From assembly GCA_025350865.1 (NCBI GenBank), contig JANXWZ010000164.1, positions 1-52,596 of the forward strand: DNA of 52,596 nucleotides, read 5' to 3'. Below, in pieces: positions 33,690 to 42,744 of the stretch. The position numbers and the translations under genes were made by a program. The stretch's first letter is position 1, and each line of letters opens with the position of its first letter. The DNA comes from Rhodanobacteraceae bacterium. Lineage in GTDB: Bacteria > Acidobacteriota > Terriglobia > Terriglobales > Acidobacteriaceae. The notes beneath the pieces were generated by a model that did no database searches, was not told where the DNA came from, and saw nothing but the letters and a program-made list of their open reading frames with translations.

Positions 33690-35075
33690 ATGGCCACCGC
33701 AACGTTCCCCAGTCCCACGACTCCCCTGCAGACCGAAGACCAGAAGTCCTACGCAGCCCACGTTAACCCCGTCTGGGTCCGGCTGCTCGACACGCTCGGC
33801 ATGAACCTGAAGTACACGCACTGCCAGGGGACCGAGCTCTACACGCGCGATGGCCGCACCATTCTCGACTGCCTCTCCGGCTACTGCGTCCATAACGTCG
33901 GCCATAATCACCCGCACGTTGTGGCAGAGCTGGTCGCCGAACTGCAGCGCCAGTCCCCTGCGATGCTCCAGTCGAACGTCGTCGAAGAGGCCGGAGCCCT
34001 GGCCCGCGTGCTGTGCGCCCACGCTGGCGGCCGCGTCGAAAAGGTGTTCTTCTGCAGCTCCGGAAGCGAGGGTGTCGAGACCGTCATTAAATACGCTCGC
34101 GCCCACACGAAACGTAGTGGGCTCGTGTACGCCGCTGGAGCCTTCCACGGCCTCACCTGCGGCGCGCTGTCGCTGATGGGGTCCGACTTCTGGCGCGAAT
34201 CCTTCGGCCCCATGCTTGCCGACACCCACGAAGTTCCCTTCGGCGACCTGCCCAAACTGGAAAGGATCCTGGCCAAACGCAAGACCGCCGCCGTCATTCT
34301 TGAACCGATTCAGGCCGAGGCGGGCATCGTCCTGCCGCCTGAAAACTACCTCGCCGAAGTCCAGCGACTGTGTCGCCAGTACGGGACGCTGTTCGTATTG
34401 GACGAGGTCCAGACTGGCATGGGCCGTACCGGAACCTTCCTCGCGGGGCAGCGCTACGGCGTTGAGCCGGACATGATCGTGATGGCCAAAGCCCTCTCCG
34501 GGGGGCTGGTCCCCTGCGCCGCAGTCCTGATGACCGACGAAATCTACCGCTCGGTCTTCCACTCGCTCAAGCGAGCGTTCATCCACACCAGCACCTTCAG
34601 CGAAAACTCGCTCGCGATGCGCGCCGGTCTGGCGACGATTGAAGTACTGGATAGCGAAGACCTCACCGCTCGCGGAGAGCGTCTCGGCAACCGGCTCCGC
34701 GACCGCCTCCGCTCGGCCCTCGCCGGATACGAAATGGTGAAGGAAGTCCGGGGCGCCGGCATGCTGACCGGAATCGAGTTCCAGCCACCACGTTCCCTCG
34801 CCATGCGCCTTTCGTACGAAGCTTTCAAGGCGATCCACCCCGGCCTCTTCGGCCAGATTCTCGTCATGCGCCTGTTCAACGACAAGAACATCCTCACCCA
34901 AATCTGCGGCAATAACTTCACGGTCCTGAAAGTAGCTCCACCGCTAACGGTCAGCGAAGCTCACCTCGACCAGATCGCCGAGTCCATCCGCTCCGTCGTC
35001 GACACGATCCATCACTCCACCGCCTTCTGGTCCGACGCCCTCGCCCTGGGGCGCCGTGCCATGTCCTCCCGTTAA
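33690..35075 (+). CDS. Class-III PLP-dependent aminotransferase
   Basis: A 461-residue aminotransferase of the ornithine/acetylornithine/putrescine type. PLP-site motifs: FFCSSGSEGVETVIKYAR, AAGAFHGLTCGALSL, LFVLDEVQTGMGRTGTFLAG (Asp) and the Schiff-base Lys in MIVMAKALSGG. The amino donor is likely a terminal amine (ornithine, putrescine or similar). The hopanoid aminotransferase HpnO is of similar size and class and is a possible alternative, but no hopanoid genes are nearby. Single gene. Confidence 0.9.
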   Translation: MATATFPSPTTPLQTEDQKSYAAHVNPVWVRLLDTLGMNLKYTHCQGTELYTRDGRTILDCLSGYCVHNVGHNHPHVVAELVAELQRQSPAMLQSNVVEEAGALARVLCAHAGGRVEKVFFCSSGSEGVETVIKYARAHTKRSGLVYAAGAFHGLTCGALSLMGSDFWRESFGPMLADTHEVPFGDLPKLERILAKRKTAAVILEPIQAEAGIVLPPENYLAEVQRLCRQYGTLFVLDEVQTGMGRTGTFLAGQRYGVEPDMIVMAKALSGGLVPCAAVLMTDEIYRSVFHSLKRAFIHTSTFSENSLAMRAGLATIEVLDSEDLTARGERLGNRLRDRLRSALAGYEMVKEVRGAGMLTGIEFQPPRSLAMRLSYEAFKAIHPGLFGQILVMRLFNDKNILTQICGNNFTVLKVAPPLTVSEAHLDQIAESIRSVVDTIHHSTAFWSDALALGRRAMSSR

Positions 35076-35481
35076 ATCTGCGCCGTCCAACCTCCCCACT
35101 TTCCAATCATCCGCGACAATACCATCCACGACCTGTGTCCGACGACACAGACTGGAACCGCAGCCTGCTGTCTGATCAGTGCAGGCAGCCCCCCCTTCAC
35201 GGTGAGACGGCGTACAGAGCCGATCGTTCGAGTTGCTGTGGGTAACTTCGAAATTCGCGGCGGCAGTGCGTACGACAGCAACGGAACGCTGCGCAGGCAG
35301 ATGAGGAGGCGAAACCTCGGCCTCGAATCCCGCAGCGTTTATGCCGAGATCGGGCACCAGGGTAAGTTCCGGTTTTACGCGGGGTACTCGGAGCTGCTCG
35401 CCAATCGCTCCGACACCTTCCAGACTCCGTCCTCGGGGATCCCTCCGGGATGACAAGCAAAGAAAGGCAATGCAACCCGTC
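35076..35481. other. 406-bp gap with hairpins and a repeat-like tail
   Basis: It has two stem-loops (CTGTGTC/GACACAG at 35133-35150; GCCTGC..GCAGGC near 35163-35188) without T runs, and a GGGGATCCCTCCGGGATGAC repeat-like motif near 35435-35455. A GTG-led open frame at 35202-35453 has no recognisable product and ends in the repeat; I do not call it. Confidence 0.4.
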
Positions 35482-36240
35482 CTACTCCACCAGAGTCGGT
35501 GGGCTGACGTTCTTGCCTATCGAAGTCATGGTTGCCACTGAGAAGTCGGACGGCAGGCAGTGCCAGTCTCCGCCGCTATTCTTGAAGCAGCTACCAGCCG
35601 CGTTGGTGCCGCGAAACTGATTGCAGTTGCGGTTGTTGGGGTTGTCCAGGTGTGAGGCCGACAGCGGGCTGCACTGGAAATCATTGTAGGTGGCACGGAG
35701 ATCGACCACGGGCTGTGTGCGGTCGATGCCAGGTTTGCGCGCGTCCTTGGCCGCATCAAAAGGCCGGGGCGACGAAAGCTCGAGCGAAACGTCCGACACG
35801 AGGAACAGGCTGCCGTCGAACTCGTGCTCGGCGTCGCAGGTGAAAATCTCTTTTGCCTCTTCAGCCTCCAGCCGAGCGGGGCGGCGGTTGCAAAGGCGCG
35901 GATCGCGGGTGCCAAAGCGGGCTCCGGCGGTTTCGTTGATCGATGCCGCAGGCGGTGGGGGAGCGGTCTGAAACCCGAACGCCGCCTGGACTCCAGGAGG
36001 TGGGATCACGTGAATGCGCAGTTCGCGCGGATCGGGTTTGGCGCGAAGGTCGATCGAGCCGCAATGGACGTTGTAGCTGCCGGCCGAGAGCGGCGAGGCG
36101 ATGGTGCAGGGAATCCACTTGCCGAAACTATAGAAGTCGACCAGGTCGCCGGGGCGGAAGTTCGGCACCTGCTGGGCCAACGCAGGTGCAGCGGCCGAGA
36201 AGCAGGCGGCTGAGGCTAAAACGAAGGCAAGTGGTCGCAT
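35482..36240 (-). CDS. Secreted protein of unknown function
   Basis: A 252-residue protein with a signal peptide (MRPLAFVLASAACFSAAAPA). AGGAG 6 nt upstream supports ATG 36240 over a longer frame. An SH3-like N-terminal stretch (FRPGDLVDFYSFGKWIPCTI) is followed by a Pro-rich linker and a Cys-containing domain (FTCDAEHEFDGSLFLVSDVS; NCNQFRGTNAAGSCFKNSGG). Four or more Cys suggest disulfides. No catalytic motif recognised. Confidence 0.75.
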   Translation of the reverse strand: MRPLAFVLASAACFSAAAPALAQQVPNFRPGDLVDFYSFGKWIPCTIASPLSAGSYNVHCGSIDLRAKPDPRELRIHVIPPPGVQAAFGFQTAPPPPAASINETAGARFGTRDPRLCNRRPARLEAEEAKEIFTCDAEHEFDGSLFLVSDVSLELSSPRPFDAAKDARKPGIDRTQPVVDLRATYNDFQCSPLSASHLDNPNNRNCNQFRGTNAAGSCFKNSGGDWHCLPSDFSVATMTSIGKNVSPPTLVE

Positions 36241-36366
36241 ACAAACTCCTGAACGTCCGTCGTGAGGCAAGGGCCGTGCCGGTGGTCGGGGAGCGAACAC
36301 AGTTGGCGGTACTCAGGAGCCTAGCAGGATTATCGAAATTCTGACAAGTACTTGAATTAAGGTGAC

Positions 36367-36384
36367 TTTTGGGGATACCCAAAA
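36367..36384 (-). terminator. Short hairpin after prfA
   Basis: TTTTGGG (36367-36373) pairs with CCCAAAA (36378-36384) over GATA. On the minus strand it lies 23 nt after the prfA stop and ends in a T run. A small but plausible rho-independent terminator. Confidence 0.55.
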
Positions 36385-36406
36385 TACGGGTCTTCGCCGA
36401 CCACAA

Positions 36407-37477
36407 TTACGCGTTGACTGGTTCGCCCTTCATCTTTTCCGCGATGTCATGCGCGATCAACGCGTCCACCGTCGGCTGCAGCTGGCCTTCCATCACCATG
36501 TTCAGGTTATGGTTGGTCAGGCCGATGCGGTGATCGGTCAGGCGGTTCTGCGGGAAGTTGTAGGTCCGAATCTTCTCTGACCGATCCCCCGTCCCAACCT
36601 GCGATTTGCGATCTTTGGCCTGAATCTGGTGGATACGCTCAGCTTCAACCTCGTAGAGCCGCGAGCGAAGTACGCGCATCGCCTTCTCGCGATTCTTGAT
36701 CTGCGACTTTTCATCCTGGCAGCTGACAACCGTGTTGGTAGGCAGGTGCGTAATGCGGATGGCCGAGTAGGTCGTGTTGACCGACTGGCCGCCGGGCCCG
36801 GAGGAGCAGAAGGTATCGATGCGGAGATCCTTGGCTTCGATCTTAACGTCGACTTCCTCGGCCTCGGGCAGGACAGCGACGGTGATGGCGCTGGTGTGGA
36901 CGCGGCCCTGGGTCTCGGTGGCCGGAACGCGCTGCACGCGGTGCACGCCGGACTCGTACTTCATCTGCTGGTAGACCTTGTCGCCCTCGAAGATCGCGGT
37001 GACGTCCTTGAGGCCGTTGCCGATGCCGGATTCGGACTCGGACATGACCTGGACCTTCCACTTATGCTGCTCGGCGAAGCGGAGGTAGAGGCGGAACATC
37101 TCGGCCACAAACAGCGCGGCCTCGTCGCCGCCGGTGCCAGCGCGGAGCTCGATGATGATGTTCTTGTCGTCGTTGGGATCTTTCGGCAGCAACAGCACCT
37201 TCAGCTCTTCTTCGATGGGCTCGACTTGCGGCTGCAGCGTGGCAAGCTCTTCCTCAGCCATCTCTTTCAGGTCCGGGTCGGCAAGCATGGCTTTGGCATC
37301 GGCGATGCCGTCTGCCACCTTGCGGTATTGGCGATACTTCTCGACGATTGGCTCCATATCGCGATGTTCCTTGGCGATGGCCTGGAACTTCTTCTGGTCG
37401 TTGACGAGCGACGGGTCGGACATATCGCGCGAGAGCGAGTCGTAACGGGCTTCCATTTGGGAAAGGCGGTCGAACAC
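36407..37477 (-). CDS. prfA: Peptide chain release factor 1
   Basis: A 356-residue class I release factor. The GGQ motif that triggers peptidyl-tRNA hydrolysis is [15 protein letters not shown]. The stop-codon recognition tripeptide is PAT ([16 protein letters not shown]), which identifies RF1 (UAA/UAG) rather than RF2 (SPF). The coiled N-terminal domain and the [16 protein letters not shown] helix match the family. A tandem CAGGGTGTAGGG repeat (37495-37520) lies just upstream of its start. Confidence 0.96.
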   Translation of the reverse strand: MFDRLSQMEARYDSLSRDMSDPSLVNDQKKFQAIAKEHRDMEPIVEKYRQYRKVADGIADAKAMLADPDLKEMAEEELATLQPQVEPIEEELKVLLLPKDPNDDKNIIIELRAGTGGDEAALFVAEMFRLYLRFAEQHKWKVQVMSESESGIGNGLKDVTAIFEGDKVYQQMKYESGVHRVQRVPATETQGRVHTSAITVAVLPEAEEVDVKIEAKDLRIDTFCSSGPGGQSVNTTYSAIRITHLPTNTVVSCQDEKSQIKNREKAMRVLRSRLYEVEAERIHQIQAKDRKSQVGTGDRSEKIRTYNFPQNRLTDHRIGLTNHNLNMVMEGQLQPTVDALIAHDIAEKMKGEPVNA

Positions 37478-37494
37478 TGGGGGCTCCTCAGGGC

Positions 37495-37520
37495 AGGGTG
37501 TAGGGGACAGGGTGTAGGGA
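37495..37520. repeat. Tandem CAGGGTGTAGGG repeat upstream of prfA
   Basis: Two copies of CAGGGTGTAGGG separated by GA, followed by a shortened third (AGTAG). It lies in the 5' leader of prfA. Role unknown. Confidence 0.5.
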
Positions 37521-37692
37521 GTAGAAAAGGCGCGAAAGCGAAAGCGCAGCTAGGCAAAGTCGTGGCGGTCGGGGGTGGACCGAGCCACGCGGGGAGAAAG
37601 CACCGGGTTTGCGAAGTTGGACATACGCTGTTTAGATGTTACTCCGTGCTGGCAGGGTGCGCTAACCCAGTCTTGTCGGATATGGTTCACCT

Positions 37693-38109
37693 ATGACGCC
37701 CGCACCCTACTGCGTAATCATTATTGTGGACCCTCTGTTCAACGGCGATCTGTCAGGTTTGCTAGAACGAGCGCCGATCTGGATCGCCGATACTCCGCAC
37801 AACCGACAGCTTGCGCAAACAGCCTGGGATTCAAATCCCACCCAGAGCCACCTTGATGGGTTGACGATCTTCACCGTCCGCCAGGAGCGCACACCAGCAG
37901 ACTGGTTGATTGGAAATTTCGACACGATTGATCTTCACCATGGGGTCTACTCCGCAGACCCGCCTTTCACAATTCTGGAAGTCTTTGGCACCCCTATCTC
38001 GGACAGCATCCAATCTCTATTGGGCGAGTACGGCTTCGACACGTTGGAGCCTTCGCAACTCGGCTTTCGGGCCATTCGCCCTCTGCCAACTGGCATCGAT
38101 GTTTTGTGA
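37693..38109 (+). CDS. Hypothetical protein
   Basis: A 138-residue protein with an alternating beta/alpha pattern (YCVIIIVDPLFNG; LTIFTVRQERTPADWLI; TIDLHHGVYSADPPFTILEV). It contains WDSNPTQSHL, encoded by sequence that superficially resembles a tRNA 3' end. No known family recognised. The DNA ligase gene starts 25 nt downstream with AGGAG. Confidence 0.65.
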   Translation: MTPAPYCVIIIVDPLFNGDLSGLLERAPIWIADTPHNRQLAQTAWDSNPTQSHLDGLTIFTVRQERTPADWLIGNFDTIDLHHGVYSADPPFTILEVFGTPISDSIQSLLGEYGFDTLEPSQLGFRAIRPLPTGIDVL

Positions 38110-38134
38110 AGCTTTGCCCGGCAGGAGTAAAGAC

Positions 38135-39991
38135 ATGACGACCCATTTCACTTCAGTGGCGGAACTGGCAGAGCGGATGGCGCGGACAGCCAGCCGGTTG
38201 AAGAAGCGTGCAGAGATCGCGGAAGCGATTTCGGCTGTTCGTGCTGACGTTGACCCCATCTCAATCGAAAAGCCGATTGAGATGGGGCACCCGGGCGATG
38301 TGGGGCTGTTTTGTTTGTACCTGGCCGGGCTACCATTTGCGGAGGCGGATGCCCGGAAGCTGAGTGCGGGTGGAGCTTTGCTGACCAAGGCTCTGCTGGC
38401 GGTAAGCGGGGCGAGCGACGCGGAGTTGACGGCGGCCTATCGGCGGCATGGGGATATTGGTGCAGCGGGGTTCGATCTCTACACCGCACACGCTGTCGCC
38501 GGGGATGGAACGCTGGCGCTGTCCGACGTTGCCGAAGCCTTCGCCGGGATGGCCACGGCGAAGACGACGGCCATTCGGGCAGCACTGGTGGAGGGCCTGC
38601 TGCGCCGCGCGACTCCGCTCGAAGCCAAATACCTGCTCAAGCTCATGCTGGGCGACATGCGCATCGGCGTGAAACAGTCGCTGGTTGAGGAGGCGATTGC
38701 CGTGGCGGCGGGGGTCGCGGTAGCCGCTGTTCGCCATGCGGTGATGCTCGAAGCTGACCTCGGCGCAGCGGCGGAGAGAGCCTTCGCCGGAACCCTCGGC
38801 GACGCCCGCATGCGGCTCTTCCATCCGCTTGGCTTCATGCTTGCCAGCCCTGTCGATACACCGGAGGAGGCGATTGCGCGGTTCACGAAAGAAATCAGCA
38901 CGGAGGACACCGAAGTTTCACAGGGGGACACAGGGGTTCAGGCTTTCCTGGAAGACAAGTACGACGGGATGCGTGCTCAGATCCATTGTGGAGCCCGCGA
39001 CCAGCACGGGCGAGTCGCCATCTACTCCCGCAATCGCGAGGACATTACGGAGAGCTACCCGGAGCTGGTCGAAGCCTTCTCAGCGGTCGAGGAAGAGCTC
39101 ATCTTCGACGGCGAGATTCTGGGTTGGGACTTTGCCGCTGGCCTGGCCCTCCCGTTTGCAGTGCTCGGCCAGCGCATCGGGCGCAAGCGCGTTGGCGATG
39201 AGTGGCGGCAGAAGATTCCAGTCATCTTCATGGCCTTCGACCTGATGTTTGCCGGCGGCGAACTCATCCTCCCGCTGCCCTTGCGGGAGCGGCGGAACCG
39301 CCTCGAAGCCGTGGTCGAAACCCTGGTCGATCGCACTCGCGCACCGTTGCTGGAACCTCGCCAACCCAAGGCTCAGGGGAGCATGTTCGACACGGAGGAA
39401 TACGTGGGTGAGCGGCTGCCCCGCCTTATGATCTCCCCCTCCCGTCTTGTCCAGTCAGCCGAGGAAATCGAGCGCGCGTATGCCGATGCCCGCGCACGCG
39501 CCAACGAAGGCGTGATGCTCAAGGCGGCGGGCTCGGCTTACCAGCCGGGGCGGCGCGGACTGGCCTGGGTCAAACTGAAGCGCGAACTCGCCACACTCGA
39601 CGTGGTCATCACCGGGGCCGAATACGGTCACGGCAAACGCGCCGGGCTGCTGAGCGACTACACGTTCGCCGTGCGGAATGCGGCGGGTGAGTTGGAGAAT
39701 GTTGGCAAAGCCTACAGCGGCGTCACCGATGCCGAAATTTCGGAGCTGACGGAGTTCCTGAAGGCGCACACGCTGCAGGATCAGGGTCACTTCCGGACTG
39801 TGGAGCCCTTGGTGATCCTGGAAGTCGCATTCAACAACGTGATGCGCAGCGACAGGCACGCGAGCGGATTTGCGCTACGGTTTCCGAGGATCGTGCGCAT
39901 CCGCACCGACAAGCCGCTCGCGGAAATCGACACCGTCGAGCGGGTGGAGGAGATCTATCAGAGCCAGGTGGATAAGCCGGTGGAGAGCTAA
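38135..39991 (+). CDS. ATP-dependent DNA ligase with two repeat-derived inserts
   Basis: A 618-residue DNA ligase of the eukaryote/archaea-like type found in some bacteria. N-terminal DNA-binding domain (about 1-250), nucleotidyltransferase domain with the AMP-binding Lys275 in FLEDKYDGMRAQ, motif III-like EELIFDGEILGW, IFMAFDLMFA, NEGVMLKAAGSAYQPGRR (motif IV), and motif V WVKLKRELATLDVVI, then an OB-fold. AGGAG 7 nt before ATG 38135 fixes the start. Residues about 40-54 (DPISIEKPIEMGHPG) are coded by a family B palindrome, and about 254-269 (ISTEDTEVSQGDTGVQ) by another repeat-like stretch. Both keep the frame. Confidence 0.92.
   Translation: MTTHFTSVAELAERMARTASRLKKRAEIAEAISAVRADVDPISIEKPIEMGHPGDVGLFCLYLAGLPFAEADARKLSAGGALLTKALLAVSGASDAELTAAYRRHGDIGAAGFDLYTAHAVAGDGTLALSDVAEAFAGMATAKTTAIRAALVEGLLRRATPLEAKYLLKLMLGDMRIGVKQSLVEEAIAVAAGVAVAAVRHAVMLEADLGAAAERAFAGTLGDARMRLFHPLGFMLASPVDTPEEAIARFTKEISTEDTEVSQGDTGVQAFLEDKYDGMRAQIHCGARDQHGRVAIYSRNREDITESYPELVEAFSAVEEELIFDGEILGWDFAAGLALPFAVLGQRIGRKRVGDEWRQKIPVIFMAFDLMFAGGELILPLPLRERRNRLEAVVETLVDRTRAPLLEPRQPKAQGSMFDTEEYVGERLPRLMISPSRLVQSAEEIERAYADARARANEGVMLKAAGSAYQPGRRGLAWVKLKRELATLDVVITGAEYGHGKRAGLLSDYTFAVRNAAGELENVGKAYSGVTDAEISELTEFLKAHTLQDQGHFRTVEPLVILEVAFNNVMRSDRHASGFALRFPRIVRIRTDKPLAEIDTVERVEEIYQSQVDKPVES
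38254..38294. repeat. Palindromic repeat family B inside the ligase gene
   Basis: CCCCATCTCAATCG (38254-38267) and CGATTGAGATGGGG (38274-38287) are exact reverse complements over a 6-nt loop, then CACCCGG. It is the best-preserved family B member and adds about 14 residues in frame to the DNA ligase. Confidence 0.85.
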
Positions 39992-39995
39992 AAAC

Positions 39996-40108
39996 AAGGC
40001 GTAACGCGGATAAGACGGACAGGACGGATAAAACAGATGCATTGCGGATCATTGGTCGTTGCTTTATCCCACTTATCCGCCTTATCCCATTAATCCGCGT
40101 TACGCCTT
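39996..40108. terminator. Hairpin family C, copy 3, after the ligase gene
   Basis: AAGGCGTAACGCGGAT (39996-40011) pairs exactly with ATCCGCGTTACGCCTT (40093-40108); a long, partly paired middle contains more GGAT/ATCC steps. It follows the ligase stop by a few bases. The next gene is on the same strand, so only one transcript ends here. Confidence 0.55.
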
Positions 40109-40136
40109 GCTTTGTTTTCGGCCATCCATGTACAGT
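40107..40136 (+). promoter_or_regulatory. Possible promoter for the aromatic operon
   Basis: TTGCTT (40107-40112) and TACAGT (40131-40136) are 18 bp apart and resemble sigma-70 -35 and -10 boxes. Transcription would start a few bases before the leader peptide ATG (40146). Weak matches; inferred. Confidence 0.3.
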
Positions 40137-40145
40137 ATTCCAAGA

Positions 40146-40223
40146 ATGATCATCCGCTTCAGCCCGTCGTTTACGTTCCGCTACTGGCCCTTTACGGGCC
40201 ACATGGCGGCTTTGGCGAAGTAG
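40146..40223 (+). CDS. Leader peptide rich in Phe/Tyr/Trp upstream of trpB
   Basis: A 25-codon frame, ATG 40146 to TAG 40221. The first 14 residues are MIIRFSPSFTFRYW and the next are PFTGHMAALAK. It contains four Phe, one Tyr and one Trp, with F-R-Y-W-P-F clustered in the middle. No strong ribosome site precedes it. The Tyr-Trp codons (40182-40187) lie directly before a TGGCCC/GGGCCA hairpin. The Ala codons GCG GCT (40206-40211) can pair with the left arm of the terminator at 40276-40302. Content, position and pairing fit an attenuation leader. Confidence 0.65.
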   Translation: MIIRFSPSFTFRYWPFTGHMAALAK

Positions 40224-40310
40224 ATTGTCCTCTGAAAGCAACCGATTCAGACGAGAGATCGAAACAGACCAGATGAGCCGCTACCCCGACCGGGAAGCGG
40301 CTTTTATATT
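40204..40310 (+). promoter_or_regulatory. trpB: Transcription attenuator: alternative antiterminator and terminator before trpB
   Basis: Terminator: AGCCGCT (40276-40282) pairs with AGCGGCT (40296-40302), with an inner CCC/GGG step, then TTTTATATT. Antiterminator: 40204-40212 (TGGCGGCTT) can pair with 40275-40283, which includes the same left arm. The two pairings exclude each other. A ribosome held at the Tyr/Trp/Phe codons would leave 40204-40212 free (antiterminator, read-through); a ribosome at the stop codon would cover it (terminator). Inferred from sequence pairing; not tested. Confidence 0.65.
40276..40310 (+). terminator. Rho-independent terminator in the trpB leader
   Basis: A 7-bp stem (AGCCGCT/AGCGGCT) with an inner 3-bp extension and a TTTTATATT tail, ending 15 nt before the trpB ATG. 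Its position inside the leader rather than after a gene is what points to attenuation. Confidence 0.8.
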
Positions 40311-40324
40311 GCGAGGAACTTGAT

Positions 40325-41577
<1,253 letters not shown>

Positions 41578-41578
<1 letters not shown>

Positions 41579-42342
41579 TGCCGATTGAGTTCAAACACAA
41601 GCCGGGGATTGTGGCGTACCTCACGGCGGGCGACCCTGACCTCGCAACCACGCGCGACATCGCATTGGTCGCTATCGATAACGGTGCCGATGTGATTGAG
41701 TTGGGCGTGCCATTTAGCGATCCGTTGGCCGACGGCCCGGTGATTCAACGGGCAAGCGAGCGGGCCGTAGCACGCGGAACTCGCCTGAGCGATGTACTGG
41801 CGCTTGCTAAGGAACTGCGGGCTGCCAGACCAGCATGCGGACTGGTGCTGTTCAGCTATCTGAACCCCGTCGTACGCATGGGTATGAGGCAGTTTTGCGC
41901 GGCGGCGAAAGAGGCTGGTGCGGACGGCGTACTGCTCACCGACATGATTGTGGAAGAGGCTGGGGAGTATCTGGCGGAGATGAAAACAAACGATCTTGCG
42001 CCGATCTTCCTTGCGGCGCCGACCAGCCCTGATGCGCGTTTGAAGGCGATTGGCGCGGCTTCCAAGGGATTTGTCTACGCGATTTCGCGCGTCGGCATTA
42101 CGGGCACGCAGGATAAGGTGGCGAGCGATGCGCCGCAACTTGTGGCTCGGCTGCGGGAGTTCACTTCCCTGCCGATCGCGGTTGGATTTGGTATTTCGAA
42201 CGCCGAGCATGTCAAGGCAGTAGGCGAGTTCGCGGATGCTGCGATCATTGGAAGTGCGCTGGTCGCGTTGATCGAGAAGACGGCCCCGGAAGCGGCGGCA
42301 AAGGCAGTTGGAGAGTTTATCAAAGGGTTGCGAGCGGGTTAG
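41578..42342 (+). CDS. trpA: Tryptophan synthase alpha chain
   Basis: A 254-residue TIM-barrel protein that cleaves indole-3-glycerol phosphate and channels indole to TrpB. Catalytic Glu in VIELGVPFSDPLADGPVIQ, catalytic Asp in GVLLTDMIVEEAGEY, phosphate loop in AVGFGISNAEHVKA. Start GTG 41578 overlaps the trpB stop. Co-transcription with trpB is certain from this overlap. Confidence 0.96.
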
Positions 42343-42412
42343 AAGCAACAGCGTGATCTTCGAGTTGAGAGTGTTGGGTTCAGAGTGAAGAGTTAGAACG
42401 AGGAGTGGTGCG

Positions 42413-42676
42413 ATGGAGATAGCGGACTGGCGGAAGAAGATCGATGAGATGGACGAGGAGATCGTTCAGCTTATCAGCAAACGTGCCGAGGCGGCCAAGG
42501 CCATCGGCGAGTTGAAGCAGAAAAGCACGTTGCCGGTGTACGAACCAGCGCGTGAGACAGAAGTCTTCGAACACGTGAAGAGCATCAACCCGGGCCCGCT
42601 CTCCGATGAGCAGTTGGTGGATGTATACATCCGCATCATCGACGTGATGCGGATGCTGCAGCGTCGAGATTCGTAA
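42413..42676 (+). CDS. aroQ: Chorismate mutase, AroQ type
   Basis: An 87-residue all-helical chorismate mutase converting chorismate to prephenate. IDEMDEEIVQLISKRAEAAK and YEPARETEVFEHVKSINPGP follow the AroQ pattern, with Arg, Lys and Glu of the active site present. A stand-alone domain, not fused to prephenate dehydratase or dehydrogenase. AACGAGGAGTGG lies just upstream. 70 bp after trpA. Confidence 0.92.
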   Translation: MEIADWRKKIDEMDEEIVQLISKRAEAAKAIGELKQKSTLPVYEPARETEVFEHVKSINPGPLSDEQLVDVYIRIIDVMRMLQRRDS

Positions 42677-42694
42677 CAGGGATTGAACAAGTAC

Positions 42695-42729
42695 AAATAC
42701 TGAGATTCTGGCCTCGCCAGAATGACGAC
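42695..42729. repeat. Palindromic repeat family A variant inside the operon
   Basis: AAATACTGAGATTCTGG..CTCGCCAGAATGACGAC has the same short-centre form as 24344-24374. It lies between the chorismate mutase stop and the DAHP synthase ribosome site (GGAG 42736-42739), within the co-directional operon. Confidence 0.75.
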
Positions 42730-42744
42730 ATTTTTGGAGACGCG

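Noticed and set aside
33573-34901. Minus-strand frame of 442 codons
   Set aside because: Antisense of the class-III aminotransferase; no domain could be recognised.
36629-37696. Plus-strand frame of 355 codons
   Set aside because: Antisense of prfA, which has clear GGQ and PAT motifs on the other strand.
37825-37852. Sequence like a tRNA T-arm and 3' end (TGGGATTCAAATCCCA then CCCAGAGCCACC)
   Set aside because: No matching 5' acceptor, D-arm or anticodon arm lies in the 60 bp before it, and it falls in a well-formed coding frame (37693-38109).
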